The position numbers and the translations under genes are program-made. From Lachnospiraceae bacterium (GTDB lineage: Bacteria; Bacillota; Clostridia; Lachnospirales; Lachnospiraceae): DNA of 64,000 nucleotides. The stretch covers positions 1-64,000 of the forward strand of contig JAHAYJ010000082.1 in NCBI GenBank assembly GCA_018384375.1. Direction: 5' to 3'. Each line of letters opens with the position of its first letter. Position 1 is the first letter of the stretch. The notes below the pieces were generated by a model that saw only the letters and a program-made list of their open reading frames with translations, searched no databases and had not been told where the DNA came from. Below are positions 24,299 through 33,584 of this stretch, piece by piece.

Positions 24299-25336
24299 TT
24301 ATTTGCTGCCCTGTGCAAGGGCAGCATCATAAGCACTGGTAAAGGTGCTAACATTTACCGGTCCGTTCAGCGGAGTGTGATAAACGGGAACCTCCTCACC
24401 AAAAGCATTAAAGTATGCATAGGTGGAGGTGAGCTGGATGTTTTCATAATTTCCCTCTGCAATCACCTCCGGATTGCTGCCATCAAGGTTCATGCGCATG
24501 AGAGCAGGATCGGTGGAGGAATTGCGCTGATAATAGATGCATCCGGTTCCCACATTAAAGGTGTCTACCCTGTCGTTTGTGAGAATTTCAACCACATTCT
24601 GGGAAAGGGAATATCTGCACAGACGATAATTGGAAGAGACATCCATAAAATAGATATAGCCATCCTGGTAGGCAGGATACCAAAGATCCCCCTGATAGAT
24701 AGTGGAGATGGTATCTGTTCTGGTATCAAGGGCATAAAGATAATGGTCTTTTTCTGTACCGTTATAGTAAATAATGCCGTTATGACAGGCTGCTGGATTG
24801 ATGATTTCCTCGGACACCAGAGAACTCTCTGACTTGTCCGTTTTTATTTTCCAGAACTTGGTGAAATCAGTATTGTTATAGCGCTGGTAGTAAAGATAGT
24901 CGCCTGCAAGCTGCATGGTCACTGCGGCATTGCGGTCAAGACATTTGGTATCCTTACCGTTTAATTTGGAACGGAATACGCCATAGGTACGAACAACGTA
25001 GCCAAGTCCCTTACCGCCGTCGGAACTGTCCAGATAATAATACAGATAGTTACCGCCGACATTAATGGCACTGACCTTCGAATCGCCAAGTCTTACAACA
25101 TCGGTCTCATCAGCGTTCATGGAATACAAACGACCTCCGTCATAGGCATTGGAAAAGTAAACCTTGCCGTCTGACTCTGCAAAAAGACCGCCGTTATTCA
25201 GATTCCCCGCCGTATTTCCTGTGACGGAAATATCGTTGGAAGGAATTCTTTCAGACAGGACGGAATAAACACTTGACGCAACAAGCAATAAAATTACGAT
25301 CCCGGTAAACAGGATCGGTTTCCAGTTCTTCTTCAT
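24299..25336 (-). CDS. Membrane-anchored DUF5050 beta-propeller protein
   Basis: A 345-residue protein. A basic start and a hydrophobic segment (about residues 8-27) form a signal anchor; the remainder is extracellular. Repeats such as GKVYFSNAYDGGRLYSMNADET, GDYLYYQRYN and DGYIYFMDVSSNYRLCRY fit the DUF5050 repeat, in which each blade has a Y-Y/Y-F strand and a short acidic loop. Such propellers usually bind ligands or other surface proteins; no enzyme motif is seen. The gene has its own promoter at 25376-25404, divergent from pheA, and ends five bases from the convergent DUF6472 gene without a clear T-tailed terminator. Confidence 0.82.
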   Translation of the reverse strand: MKKNWKPILFTGIVILLLVASSVYSVLSERIPSNDISVTGNTAGNLNNGGLFAESDGKVYFSNAYDGGRLYSMNADETDVVRLGDSKVSAINVGGNYLYYYLDSSDGGKGLGYVVRTYGVFRSKLNGKDTKCLDRNAAVTMQLAGDYLYYQRYNNTDFTKFWKIKTDKSESSLVSEEIINPAACHNGIIYYNGTEKDHYLYALDTRTDTISTIYQGDLWYPAYQDGYIYFMDVSSNYRLCRYSLSQNVVEILTNDRVDTFNVGTGCIYYQRNSSTDPALMRMNLDGSNPEVIAEGNYENIQLTSTYAYFNAFGEEVPVYHTPLNGPVNVSTFTSAYDAALAQGSK

Positions 25337-25375
25337 GGCAAAGGGGCTCCTTTAATTCCGGTTTTTACAAATTTT

Positions 25376-25404
25376 ATTATAATGAACAGATTTTTTTTGT
25401 GCAA
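25376..25404 (-). promoter_or_regulatory. Promoter of the DUF5050 gene
   Basis: On the minus strand TTGCAC (25404-25399), a 17-bp spacer and TATAAT (25381-25376), 40 bases before the start codon. The -10 box is consensus. Confidence 0.7.
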
Positions 25405-25435
25405 CAGCATATTTGTAAAATGTGGATAAACTTCC

Positions 25436-25464
25436 TTGATTGGCAGATTTATTTGGTATAAAAT
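25436..25464 (+). promoter_or_regulatory. Promoter of pheA
   Basis: TTGATT (25436-25441), a 17-bp spacer and TAAAAT (25459-25464), 49 bases before the pheA ATG. Moderate match to consensus. Confidence 0.5.
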
Positions 25465-25512
25465 GATATCGGTATGCGTATGGCAAAAAGAAAAACAAGG
25501 GAAGGGCAAAAG

Positions 25513-26637
25513 ATGGATTTAGTAAGCTTGAGAGAAAAGATCGATGAGATTGATACCCAGATAGTGGATCTTTATGAAAAAAGGATGGAGATCTCGAAGC
25601 AGGTAGCAGAATATAAGATAGAGACAGGAAAACAGGTGTTTGACAAGAAAAGGGAGGAAGAGAAGCTCCGCAAGGTAAAGTCACTCACACACAATGAATT
25701 TAACAGTCATGGAGTGGAAGAACTGTTTGAGCAGATCATGTCCATGAGCCGGAAATTACAGTATCGCCTTTTGCAGGAGCGCGGAAGCAGCGGTAAGCTC
25801 CCTTTCATCGGTGTTGACAGCCTTGACACCGGAAAGGCGAGAGTGGTGTTCCAGGGAGCAGAAGGTGCTTATTCCCAGGCAGCAATGATGCAGTACTTTG
25901 GAGATAAAGTAAACAGCTTTCATGTAGATACCTTTCGGGATGCCATGATTGCAATTGATGAGGGGAGTGCAGACTTTGCCGTACTTCCGATCGAAAATTC
26001 CACAGCAGGGATTGTCAGTGAGATTTATGATCTGTTGGTAGAGTTTGAAAACTATATTGTGGGCGAACAGATCATCAAAATCGAGCATTGCCTGATGGCA
26101 GTTCCGGGAGCAGAGCTTTCCGATATTCGGACGGTTTATTCTCATCCCCAATCCCTGATGCAGTCTGCCAGATTCTTAAATACCCATGACTGGCAGCAGA
26201 TCAGTATGCAGAACAATGCCTTTGCAGCCAAAAAGGTGGCGCAGGAGATGGATAAGAGTCAGGCAGCAATTGCCAGTGAATATGCGGCAAAGCTGTATGG
26301 ACTTGATGTGCTTGTGAAGGGAGTCAATCAGTCCAGCACCAATTCTACGAGATTTATTATTGTAACAAACCAGAAGATCTTCCTGAAGGATGCAAAAAAG
26401 GTCAGCATTTGCTTTGAGGTACCCCATGAGAGCGGCTCCCTTTATCATATGCTGTCCCACTTTATTTACAACAATCTGAACATGAACCGGATTGAAAGCC
26501 GTCCTATTGAGGGAAGAAACTGGGAATATCGGTTTTTTATTGATTTTGAGGGTAACCTGTCAGACAGTGCGGTGAAGAATGCCCTGAGGGGGCTTCGGGA
26601 AGAAGCAACCAATATGAGGATTCTCGGGAATTACTGA
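25513..26637 (+). CDS. pheA: Bifunctional chorismate mutase/prephenate dehydratase
   Basis: A 374-residue protein. Residues 1-85 are an AroQ-type chorismate mutase (L-R-E-K-I-D-E-I-D-x-Q-I-V, then E-V-A-E-Y-K-like). The middle is prephenate dehydratase, with F-Q-G-A-E-G-A-Y-S-Q-A and N-S-T-R-F, the T-R-F being catalytic. Residues from about 290 form the ACT domain with G-S-L-Y and E-S-R-P, the phenylalanine-binding site. It turns chorismate into phenylpyruvate and is probably inhibited by phenylalanine. ATG 25513 follows GAAGGG and fits the usual start of the family better than the upstream ATG 25474. Confidence 0.95.
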   Translation: MDLVSLREKIDEIDTQIVDLYEKRMEISKQVAEYKIETGKQVFDKKREEEKLRKVKSLTHNEFNSHGVEELFEQIMSMSRKLQYRLLQERGSSGKLPFIGVDSLDTGKARVVFQGAEGAYSQAAMMQYFGDKVNSFHVDTFRDAMIAIDEGSADFAVLPIENSTAGIVSEIYDLLVEFENYIVGEQIIKIEHCLMAVPGAELSDIRTVYSHPQSLMQSARFLNTHDWQQISMQNNAFAAKKVAQEMDKSQAAIASEYAAKLYGLDVLVKGVNQSSTNSTRFIIVTNQKIFLKDAKKVSICFEVPHESGSLYHMLSHFIYNNLNMNRIESRPIEGRNWEYRFFIDFEGNLSDSAVKNALRGLREEATNMRILGNY

Positions 26638-26683
26638 TCAAAGAAAGGAAAAATGCTGATAAGAGGCATAGCAGATAAGAATA

Positions 26684-27994
26684 ATGAGAGAACAGGAACT
26701 GATCGTATATAAGGATTTTGAGAAGGATGAAGGGAGTCTGCTCTATGACATGTCCTGGCTGATGAAGCATTATCAGGATGATCGGGAGAATCGGGAGGAC
26801 ATGGCAGGATTGTTGTATGACTGCATCCACCGGCTTTTGGAGATGGCAGGAAATCACGGATTCTATGGCAATCTATGGCATTGTTATCTGTCAAACCTGT
26901 TGGTGAATAATGAAAACAGCTACAGCAAAGCCTGTGAGATCAGAGGTGCCGTAGAAGGGACCATCAACAAAGCGGTGCTTCATGATATTGTTATTCTGAA
27001 GGAACTGTTTGATTATGATTTCTCCGATATGGTGAGGACGCTTGGGGTAAAGGACTTTGACCTGATTACAGACTATGTAAGCAGTGACAGTGAAAGTAAG
27101 GTTTACAACAGCCGTATCCGGGAGAGAATCTGTCATCTTGCGGTGAAATTTACACAGGATCATACGCCGGAGGAAATGAAGGATACTTTGACAGAATTTT
27201 ATAAGGATTATGGTGTGGGGAAATTTGGTCTTCATAAGGCATTTCGCGTGGCACATGATGAGGATGGTGTAAAAATCGTTCCGATTCAGAACATTGCCCA
27301 TGTCTATCTGGATGATCTGGTGGGATATGAAATCCCTAAGCAGAAACTGATTGAAAATACGGAAGCCTTTGTGGAGGGCAGAAAGGCCAACAACTGTCTT
27401 CTTTTTGGAGATGCGGGAACCGGGAAATCCTCCAGTATCAAAGGAATTGCAAATGAGTATTATGAGAAAGGGCTTCGCATTATCGAGGTTTATAAGCATC
27501 AGTTTCAGGATCTGAATGATGTGATCACACAGATTAAAAACAGGAATTATAAGTTCATTATTTATATGGATGATCTAAGCTTCGAGGATTTTGAGATTGA
27601 ATATAAATATTTAAAGGCTGTGATAGAGGGAGGACTTGAAAAGAAGCCGAAGAATGTGCTGATTTATGCCACGTCGAACAGACGGCATCTGGTACGTGAA
27701 AAGTTTTCCGATAAGGAGGAGCGCAGAGATGACCTTCACGCCGGAGATACCGTGCAGGAGAAACTGTCGTTAGTATCCAGGTTTGGCGTTACGATCTTCT
27801 TCGCAGCACCGGATAAAAAGGAATTCCAGAATATTGTCCGCGTTCTTGCTGAAAGATATGGGGTGAAGCTTCCGGAGGAAGAACTTTTGCTGGAAGCGAA
27901 TAAGTGGGAACTTGCGCATGGCGGTCTGTCCGGCAGAACAGCGCAGCAATTCATTGATTATCTGCTCGGCAGAAAGGAGAGTACATGTCAGTAA
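26684..27994 (+). CDS. AAA ATP-binding protein, DUF815 family
   Basis: A 436-residue soluble protein. The N-terminal 200 residues are helical and family-specific. A P-loop L-F-G-D-A-G-T-G-K-S-S lies near residue 240, followed by a Walker B in I-I-Y-M-D-D-L-S-F-E and an S-N-R-R-H-L motif typical of DUF815 ATPases. The biochemical role is not known. It overlaps the Ppx/GppA gene by ten bases and precedes ppk, which places it in a polyphosphate-centred operon. No ribosome site of strong quality lies before ATG 26684 (GATAAGAATA). The first codons may therefore be misassigned, but no better in-frame start is apparent. Confidence 0.85.
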   Translation: MREQELIVYKDFEKDEGSLLYDMSWLMKHYQDDRENREDMAGLLYDCIHRLLEMAGNHGFYGNLWHCYLSNLLVNNENSYSKACEIRGAVEGTINKAVLHDIVILKELFDYDFSDMVRTLGVKDFDLITDYVSSDSESKVYNSRIRERICHLAVKFTQDHTPEEMKDTLTEFYKDYGVGKFGLHKAFRVAHDEDGVKIVPIQNIAHVYLDDLVGYEIPKQKLIENTEAFVEGRKANNCLLFGDAGTGKSSSIKGIANEYYEKGLRIIEVYKHQFQDLNDVITQIKNRNYKFIIYMDDLSFEDFEIEYKYLKAVIEGGLEKKPKNVLIYATSNRRHLVREKFSDKEERRDDLHAGDTVQEKLSLVSRFGVTIFFAAPDKKEFQNIVRVLAERYGVKLPEEELLLEANKWELAHGGLSGRTAQQFIDYLLGRKESTCQ

Positions 27995-29520
27995 AAACTT
28001 TTGCAGCCATTGATGTTGGCTCATATGAATTGGCCATGAAAATCTTTGAGGTTTCCAGGGCAAGAGGAATGAGAGAGATTGATCATATCAGGCACAGCAT
28101 TGATATGGGAACAGAGACTTACAGCACAGGAAAGCTTTCTTATGAAAGAGTAGATGAGCTTTGCCGTGTGCTTCGGGAGTTTCACGGAATCATGAAATCC
28201 TATCAGGTGGAGGATTATCAGGCATACGGAACCAGTGCGATCAGGGAGATGCGCAATAAAGCAATTCTGCTGGATCAGATCGCGGAGAGAACCGGTATCC
28301 GGATTGATGTCCTGAGCAACTCTGAGCAGCGTTTTCTGGATTATAAATCTATCGCTTTTCAGGGAGAAGGCTTTTTGCAGATTATTGAAAACGGTACGGC
28401 GATTCTGGATATCGGAGGCGGAAGCATCCAGATCTCTCTTTTTGATAATGACACCTTAGTTTCGACCCAGAATATGAAGCTTGGAGTGTTACGGCTTCAG
28501 GAAAGACTCCAGCATCTTGATGCAGGCATCAGTCAGTATGATATGTTGATCGAAGAAATGGTGGAATCCCAGATGAGTGTCTATAAAAAGCTGTATCTGA
28601 AGGACAGGCAGATTAAAAACATTATTATTGTGGATGATTATGTTTCGGCACTTGTCAGAAGACAGGAGGAAGGCAACCGTTTCGCGGATCGGAAGACAAT
28701 GGAAGATTATGCAAGGCTTTTCCGTAACAAAAAGCTTCCTGAGCTTGCAAAAATGCTGGATATGCCGGAAGAAAACATGCCGCTTCTCTATATATCCATG
28801 GTACTTCTGCAAAGTATCATGAACAGCATGGAGGCAGAGCGGATTTGGGCACCCGGCGTGACTCTGTGCGATGGCATTGCATATGAGTATGCAGAGAAGA
28901 ATAAAATTATCACATCCACCCATGATTTTGAAAAGGATATTATTGCCTGTGCCCAGAATATCAGCAAGAGATACCGGGGAAGCAAGAAACGAAGTGAAAC
29001 TCTGGAGCAGATTGCATTGGCTATTTTTGACGGTACGAAAAAGGTTCACGGGCTTGGAAAGCGGGAAAGACTTCTTCTGCAGATATCTACGATTCTCCAT
29101 GACTGTGGGAAATATATCAGTATGGCAAACTTAGGAGAATGCTCCTATAGTATCATCATGGCAACGGAGATCATCGGATTATCTCACCTGGAGAGAGAAA
29201 TTGTTGCAAATGTAGTGAAATACAATCATCGGGAATTTGAATATTATGAGACAATGGAGAAGTTCAGCATGCTGGATCGCGAGTCCTATATCCGGATTGC
29301 AAAGCTGACAGCAATCCTGCGTCTTGCAAATGGGCTTGACAGGAGCCATAAACAGAAATTTAAGGATGTCAAGATCAGTCTGAAAGAGGATAAACTGATT
29401 TTTACAGTGGATACAGATGAGGATATCACGCTGGAAAAAGGACTTTTCGGAGCACGGGCGGATTTCTTTGAAGAGGTATACAGCATCAGACCTGTCATTA
29501 AGAGAAAGAGAGTTTCATAG
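27985..29520 (+). CDS. Ppx/GppA family exopolyphosphatase with HD domain
   Basis: A 511-residue protein. F-A-A-I-D-V-G-S-Y-E-L near the N-terminus and L-D-I-G-G-G-S-I-Q-I-S are the phosphate-binding loops of the ASKHA fold. The C-terminal third contains L-H-D-C-G-K-Y-I and Y-N-H-R-E, an HD-type domain as in GppA and Ppx. It should release phosphate from the ends of polyphosphate or hydrolyse pppGpp. The start overlaps the DUF815 stop and has an AAGGAGAG site. It is followed 21 bases later by ppk, which makes polyphosphate, so both directions of the cycle are encoded together. Confidence 0.92.
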   Translation: MSVKTFAAIDVGSYELAMKIFEVSRARGMREIDHIRHSIDMGTETYSTGKLSYERVDELCRVLREFHGIMKSYQVEDYQAYGTSAIREMRNKAILLDQIAERTGIRIDVLSNSEQRFLDYKSIAFQGEGFLQIIENGTAILDIGGGSIQISLFDNDTLVSTQNMKLGVLRLQERLQHLDAGISQYDMLIEEMVESQMSVYKKLYLKDRQIKNIIIVDDYVSALVRRQEEGNRFADRKTMEDYARLFRNKKLPELAKMLDMPEENMPLLYISMVLLQSIMNSMEAERIWAPGVTLCDGIAYEYAEKNKIITSTHDFEKDIIACAQNISKRYRGSKKRSETLEQIALAIFDGTKKVHGLGKRERLLLQISTILHDCGKYISMANLGECSYSIIMATEIIGLSHLEREIVANVVKYNHREFEYYETMEKFSMLDRESYIRIAKLTAILRLANGLDRSHKQKFKDVKISLKEDKLIFTVDTDEDITLEKGLFGARADFFEEVYSIRPVIKRKRVS

Positions 29521-29541
29521 ATCGTCGGAATGGAGGAGAAA

Positions 29542-31671
29542 ATGAGCAGATCTATATATGAAGATCCCGGCAATTACAGTAACAGAGAGTTGAGCTGGGT
29601 TTTGTTTGACAAAAGGGTATTGAGTGAAGCCAAGGACAAAAATAACCCTTTGTTTGAAAGATTAAAATTTTTGAGTATTACGGCATCCAATCTGGATGAG
29701 TTTTTTATGGTTCGCGTGGCATCCTTAAAGGATATGGTAAATGCCGGATATGATAAGCCTGATATTGCAGGAATGAAGCCGCTTCAACAGCTGCAGGCGC
29801 TGAATACAGTCACACATGAACTGGTGGAGCAGCAATATTCTGTCTACAATAAATCCCTGGTGCCCCAGCTTCGTACCAACGGGTTAAAGGTAATTGAACG
29901 GCATGAGTTGCTTACAGAAAAGGAGGCCGCTTATGTGGATAGCTATTATGAGGAGAATGTCTATCCGGTTCTGACTCCCATGGCTGTGGACTCTTCCAGA
30001 CCATTTCCGTTGATCAGAAATAAATCTCTAAACATTGGTGCATTGGTCAGAAAAAAGGACGGAGACGGCTCCCTGGAATTTGCAACTGTGCAGGTTCCCA
30101 GTGTGCTTTCCAGAATTGTTCTTCTTCCTTCAGAAGAGGGGAAGGAAAAAAAGGTGATTCTTCTTGAGGAGATTATTGAGAGGAACATTCAAAAACTATT
30201 CCTGAATTATGATATTGTGTGCGCCCATCCCTTCCGCATTATGAGAAACGCAGATTTGTCAATAGAGGAGGATGAGGCGGAGGACCTTTTAAAGGAAATC
30301 GAAAAGCAGCTGAAAAAGCGCCAGTGGGGGCAGGCGATTCGTCTGGAAGTGGAAAAGGGAATGGACCGGAGACTCCTTGAAATTATCGAGAGAGAGCTTT
30401 CGATTACGCAGGATGATATTTACTGGATTGACGGCCCCTTAGACCTGACCTTTCTGATGAAAATGTATGGGCTTCCCGGCTTTGAACACCTGAAGGAAAA
30501 GAACTATGCCGGACCGCAGCCGATCCCTGATCTTCCGGCTGATTGCAATATTTTTGAACAGATCCGAAAGAAGGATATCCTGTTGTTCCATCCCTACGAA
30601 ACCTTCAGTCCTGTGGTGGAATTTATCCGTCAGGCGGCCAGAGATAAGGACGTTCTTGCCATTAAGCAGACGCTGTATCGCGTCAGCGGTAATTCGCCGA
30701 TTATTGCGGCACTTGCCCAGGCAGCGGAAAATGGAAAGCAGGTTTCCGTTCTGGTGGAACTGAAAGCACGGTTTGATGAAGAAAACAATATTGTATGGGC
30801 AAAGATGCTTGAAAAAGCAGGCTGCCATGTTATTTACGGACTGGTAGGTTTAAAAACGCACAGCAAGATCACGCTGGTCGTCCGCAGGGAAGAGGATGGG
30901 ATCAGAAGATATGTGCATCTGGGAACCGGAAATTACAATGATGCAACAGCAAAGCTGTATACGGATATTGGTTTATTGACCTGTTCTCCGGCAATCGGGG
31001 AAGATGCGACAGCGGTATTTAATATGCTGTCAGGTTATTCGGAGCCCCTCAGCTGGAATAAGCTTTCACTTGCCCCTTTATGGCTCAAGGACAGATTCCT
31101 GTTCCTGATTAGAAGAGAGAAGGAAAATGCACAGGCCGGAAGAAAAGGACATATTATTGCCAAGGTGAACAGCCTATGCGACAAGGATATTATTGAAGCA
31201 TTGTATGATGCCGGTGCTGCCGGTGTGAAAATTGAGTTGATCATTCGTGGAATCTGTTGTCTGAAGACTGGTCTTCCCGGTATTGGAAACAACATTACCG
31301 TTCGTTCTATTGTGGGGAATTTTTTGGAACACAGCCGTATTTTCTACTTTGAGAATGACGGAAAGCCTGAGTATTACTGTGCAAGTGCGGACTGGATGCC
31401 CAGAAACCTGGAACGCCGGGTAGAAATCATGTTCCCGATTGAAAGACCGGAGCTGCAAAAAAAGCTTATGAACATATTAAATATGCAGCTTATGGATACT
31501 GTGAAAGCACATATCCTGAAGGCTGACGGTACTTACGAAAAGGTTGATAAGAGAGGACGGGGAACCTTTAACTCCCAACTGGAATTCTGCAATATAGCAG
31601 TGGAAGCTGCAAAGGAGCAGGAAACGCTGGAAAATAACAGAGTATTTATCCCGGAGATGCACCATGAGTAG
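29542..31671 (+). CDS. ppk: Polyphosphate kinase 1
   Basis: A 709-residue protein. The N-terminal domain shows N-R-E-L-S-W-V-L-F. The catalytic core shows F-H-P-Y-E-T-F, I-K-Q-T-L-Y-R, V-H-L-G-T-G-N-Y-N and F-L-E-H-S-R-I-F. His459 in VHLGTGN is the autophosphorylated residue, and His597 in LEHSRI is the second essential histidine. It makes long-chain polyphosphate from ATP reversibly. ATG 29542 follows GGAATGGAGGAG. Its end overlaps the maf start by eight bases. Position beside Ppx/GppA suggests coordinated control of polyphosphate. Confidence 0.96.
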   Translation: MSRSIYEDPGNYSNRELSWVLFDKRVLSEAKDKNNPLFERLKFLSITASNLDEFFMVRVASLKDMVNAGYDKPDIAGMKPLQQLQALNTVTHELVEQQYSVYNKSLVPQLRTNGLKVIERHELLTEKEAAYVDSYYEENVYPVLTPMAVDSSRPFPLIRNKSLNIGALVRKKDGDGSLEFATVQVPSVLSRIVLLPSEEGKEKKVILLEEIIERNIQKLFLNYDIVCAHPFRIMRNADLSIEEDEAEDLLKEIEKQLKKRQWGQAIRLEVEKGMDRRLLEIIERELSITQDDIYWIDGPLDLTFLMKMYGLPGFEHLKEKNYAGPQPIPDLPADCNIFEQIRKKDILLFHPYETFSPVVEFIRQAARDKDVLAIKQTLYRVSGNSPIIAALAQAAENGKQVSVLVELKARFDEENNIVWAKMLEKAGCHVIYGLVGLKTHSKITLVVRREEDGIRRYVHLGTGNYNDATAKLYTDIGLLTCSPAIGEDATAVFNMLSGYSEPLSWNKLSLAPLWLKDRFLFLIRREKENAQAGRKGHIIAKVNSLCDKDIIEALYDAGAAGVKIELIIRGICCLKTGLPGIGNNITVRSIVGNFLEHSRIFYFENDGKPEYYCASADWMPRNLERRVEIMFPIERPELQKKLMNILNMQLMDTVKAHILKADGTYEKVDKRGRGTFNSQLEFCNIAVEAAKEQETLENNRVFIPEMHHE

Positions 31672-32260
31672 GCTGATCCTGGCATCCTCCTCGCCAAGAC
31701 GCCGTGAACTGCTTACGCAGATTGGCCTGAAATTTGAGGTGATTGCCAGTAATGCCGAGGAAAATACAAAAAGCAGAGAGCCTTCCGAAATGGTTCAGGA
31801 GCTTTCCCTCTTAAAGGCAACAGATGTATTTGCCGGTATTCCTCCGGAAGAAAGAGAGGGAACCATAGTTATTGGGGCAGATACGTTGGTATCCCTTGGG
31901 GGCAGGGTAATGGGAAAACCGGTAGATGAAAGGCATGCACAGAAAATGCTTGCCGAGCTGCAGGGGAACACCCATCAGGTTTATACCGGTGTCACCCTTC
32001 TTTGGCAGGCAGAGGGAGAGCAGGAACCACAAAGAAAGACCTTCTATGAGAAAACGGATGTGACCATGTTCCCCATGAGTACGGAGGAAATCAGATCCTA
32101 TATTGCTACAGGAGAGCCGATGGATAAGGCAGGGGCTTATGGCATCCAGGGAAAATGTGCAGCCTATATCCGAGGCCTTTCAGGAGATTACTATAATGTG
32201 GTAGGACTGCCTGTCGGAAGGCTGTATCAGGAACTAAAGGGATTAGAAAGGAAGGAATGA
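31664..32260 (+). CDS. maf: Maf-type nucleotide pyrophosphatase
   Basis: A 198-residue protein. The start LILASSSPRRRELL and the motifs G-A-D-T-L-V and K-P-V-D-E are those of Maf/YhdE enzymes, which hydrolyse dTTP/UTP or modified nucleotides to the monophosphate and can arrest septation when overproduced. It overlaps ppk by eight bases and is followed within two bases by the HAD gene. The subtype, dTTPase or m7GTPase, was not resolved. Confidence 0.93.
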   Translation: MSRLILASSSPRRRELLTQIGLKFEVIASNAEENTKSREPSEMVQELSLLKATDVFAGIPPEEREGTIVIGADTLVSLGGRVMGKPVDERHAQKMLAELQGNTHQVYTGVTLLWQAEGEQEPQRKTFYEKTDVTMFPMSTEEIRSYIATGEPMDKAGAYGIQGKCAAYIRGLSGDYYNVVGLPVGRLYQELKGLERKE

Positions 32261-32261
32261 T

Positions 32262-33055
32262 ATGGTAAAGCTGATCGCATCTGACGTGGATGGAACCCTG
32301 ATACAGGATTCCACACCGGATCTGTATCCGGAGATGACAGCGGCAATTAAAGAATTGGCCAAGAAGGGTATTTTATTTTGCGCCGCCAGTGGCAGACAGT
32401 ATCAAAGTCTTCAAAATGTGTTTCGTGATGTGGCAGATGAGATAGCCTATATTGCAGAGAATGGTGCCCAGATCAGATATCAGAATAAAAATATTTCCGT
32501 AACTCCCATGAAAAGAGAGGATGTTGTAGACATTATGACGATGCTCCGACCATATTATGGAGAGTGTGAAACGATCGTCTCGACTCCCAATGGAAGCCTG
32601 GTGGAGAGTGAGAATAAGGAATTTCTTGATTTGATCACTTATGGATATCATAATACCTTCCGACGGGTTAAGGATGTGCTTGCAGAAGAGGACGAGATCA
32701 TTAAAATTGCGGTCTATCGAAAAGGCAGTATCAGGCAGCTTGGTGAGAGTCTGTTGATTCCTGCGTGGAGAGAACGTGTAAGGTCTGCATGGCCGGAGAT
32801 GAGTGGGTGGATTTTATGGATCTTTCCGTTGATAAAGGGAATGCCCTTAAGATTCTGGAGAATTATCTGGGCATCCGTCCGGAACAGGTTATGGCTTTTG
32901 GGGATAATAACAATGATATCGGCATGATGCTTGCAGCCGGTAAGAGCTATGCGGTGGATACAGCGGTTCCGGAGGTGAAACAGGCGGCAGGTAATGTCTG
33001 CCTGGGCTGGAGAGAAAAGGGAGTGTATCGAATCATAAAAGCACAAATCCTATAA
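32262..33055 (+). pseudogene. Cof-type HAD phosphatase with a one-base frameshift
   Basis: Residues from 32262 read I-A-S-D-V-D-G-T-L-I, the HAD nucleophile motif, then a normal Cof-type sequence to L-L-I-P-A-W-R-E-R. After that the same frame becomes meaningless and stops at 32925-32927. The +2 frame carries K-V-C-M-A-G-D-E-W-V-D-F, D-K-G-N-A-L-K and F-G-D-N-N-N-D-I, the C-terminal HAD motifs, up to 33055. Adding one A at 32780-32781 (GTAAGG to GTAAAGG) restores one protein of about 264 residues. The gene is either truly inactive or the base was lost in sequencing. The upstream part has a normal start two bases after maf. Confidence 0.85.
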
Positions 33056-33141
33056 AAAATAAGAATTAGGTATTGACTGTACATGGTCATTCTATCATAA
33101 TGAAGCTATCAGTCAGTAGATTCTTACAGGAGGTACAGGAT

Positions 33142-33408
33142 ATGCATGAATTCGATGATGCTGTATTACAGTGCTTTTTAGACAATCAGGAGCAGCTATT
33201 CCCCGAAGGAGATGTGGCGTCAAACCTGGAAGAAGCGGAAGCTTTTCTGGAGGAAAGCCTTGCAGTAGTGGTCAATTCTGTTGAGGAAGTGTGGGAGTTT
33301 TTTGAAGAAGAGGGTATTGATGTGGAAGGTGCTGATGGCGATGAAATTCTGGAAGCGGATGAAGTTTTTGACATTGGTGACGGAAGATACCTGATAGTAG
33401 AAGGGTAA
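33142..33408 (+). CDS. Small acidic conserved protein of unknown function
   Basis: An 88-residue, strongly acidic protein (many Glu/Asp, few Lys) with M-H-E-F-D-D-A-V-L-Q-C-F-L-D-N-Q, a helical middle rich in E-E-A-E-x-F-L-E and a final D-G-R-Y-L-I-V-E-G. No domain is recognised with certainty; similar short acidic proteins occur in Lachnospiraceae. ATG 33142 follows TACAGGAGGTACAGG, a near-perfect ribosome site, and is preferred over an upstream frame. A strong terminator follows. It may form the last gene of the polyphosphate operon or have its own promoter in the 86 bases after the HAD gene. Confidence 0.7.
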   Translation: MHEFDDAVLQCFLDNQEQLFPEGDVASNLEEAEAFLEESLAVVVNSVEEVWEFFEEEGIDVEGADGDEILEADEVFDIGDGRYLIVEG

Positions 33409-33431
33409 TTCAGAACAAAATAGAAGGGAAT

Positions 33432-33466
33432 GCCTCCAAAGCTGAAAATGCTTTGGAGGCTTTTTT
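33432..33466 (+). terminator. Rho-independent terminator
   Basis: A perfect 11-bp stem GCCTCCAAAGC/GCTTTGGAGGC with a 7-base loop, followed by six T residues, 23 bases after the small acidic gene. Confidence 0.92.
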
Positions 33467-33584
33467 GTGCCCCTAAATGGAATAGCAATAAATGGGGAAA
33501 AAGGCGCAGTATTAAGTAAGACTCCGGTAGAAGAAACGAGTAAAATGAAAGCAAGTAAAAGAACATGGAGGGGGAAATAATTAT

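Noticed and set aside
24305-24325. Perfect 7-bp hairpin GCTGCCC/GGGCAGC as terminator between DUF6472 and DUF5050
   Set aside because: It lies inside the last codons of DUF5050 and has no T run on either side.
24293-24832. 179-codon forward frame opposite DUF5050
   Set aside because: It is antisense to the propeller repeats of the DUF5050 gene and matches no family.
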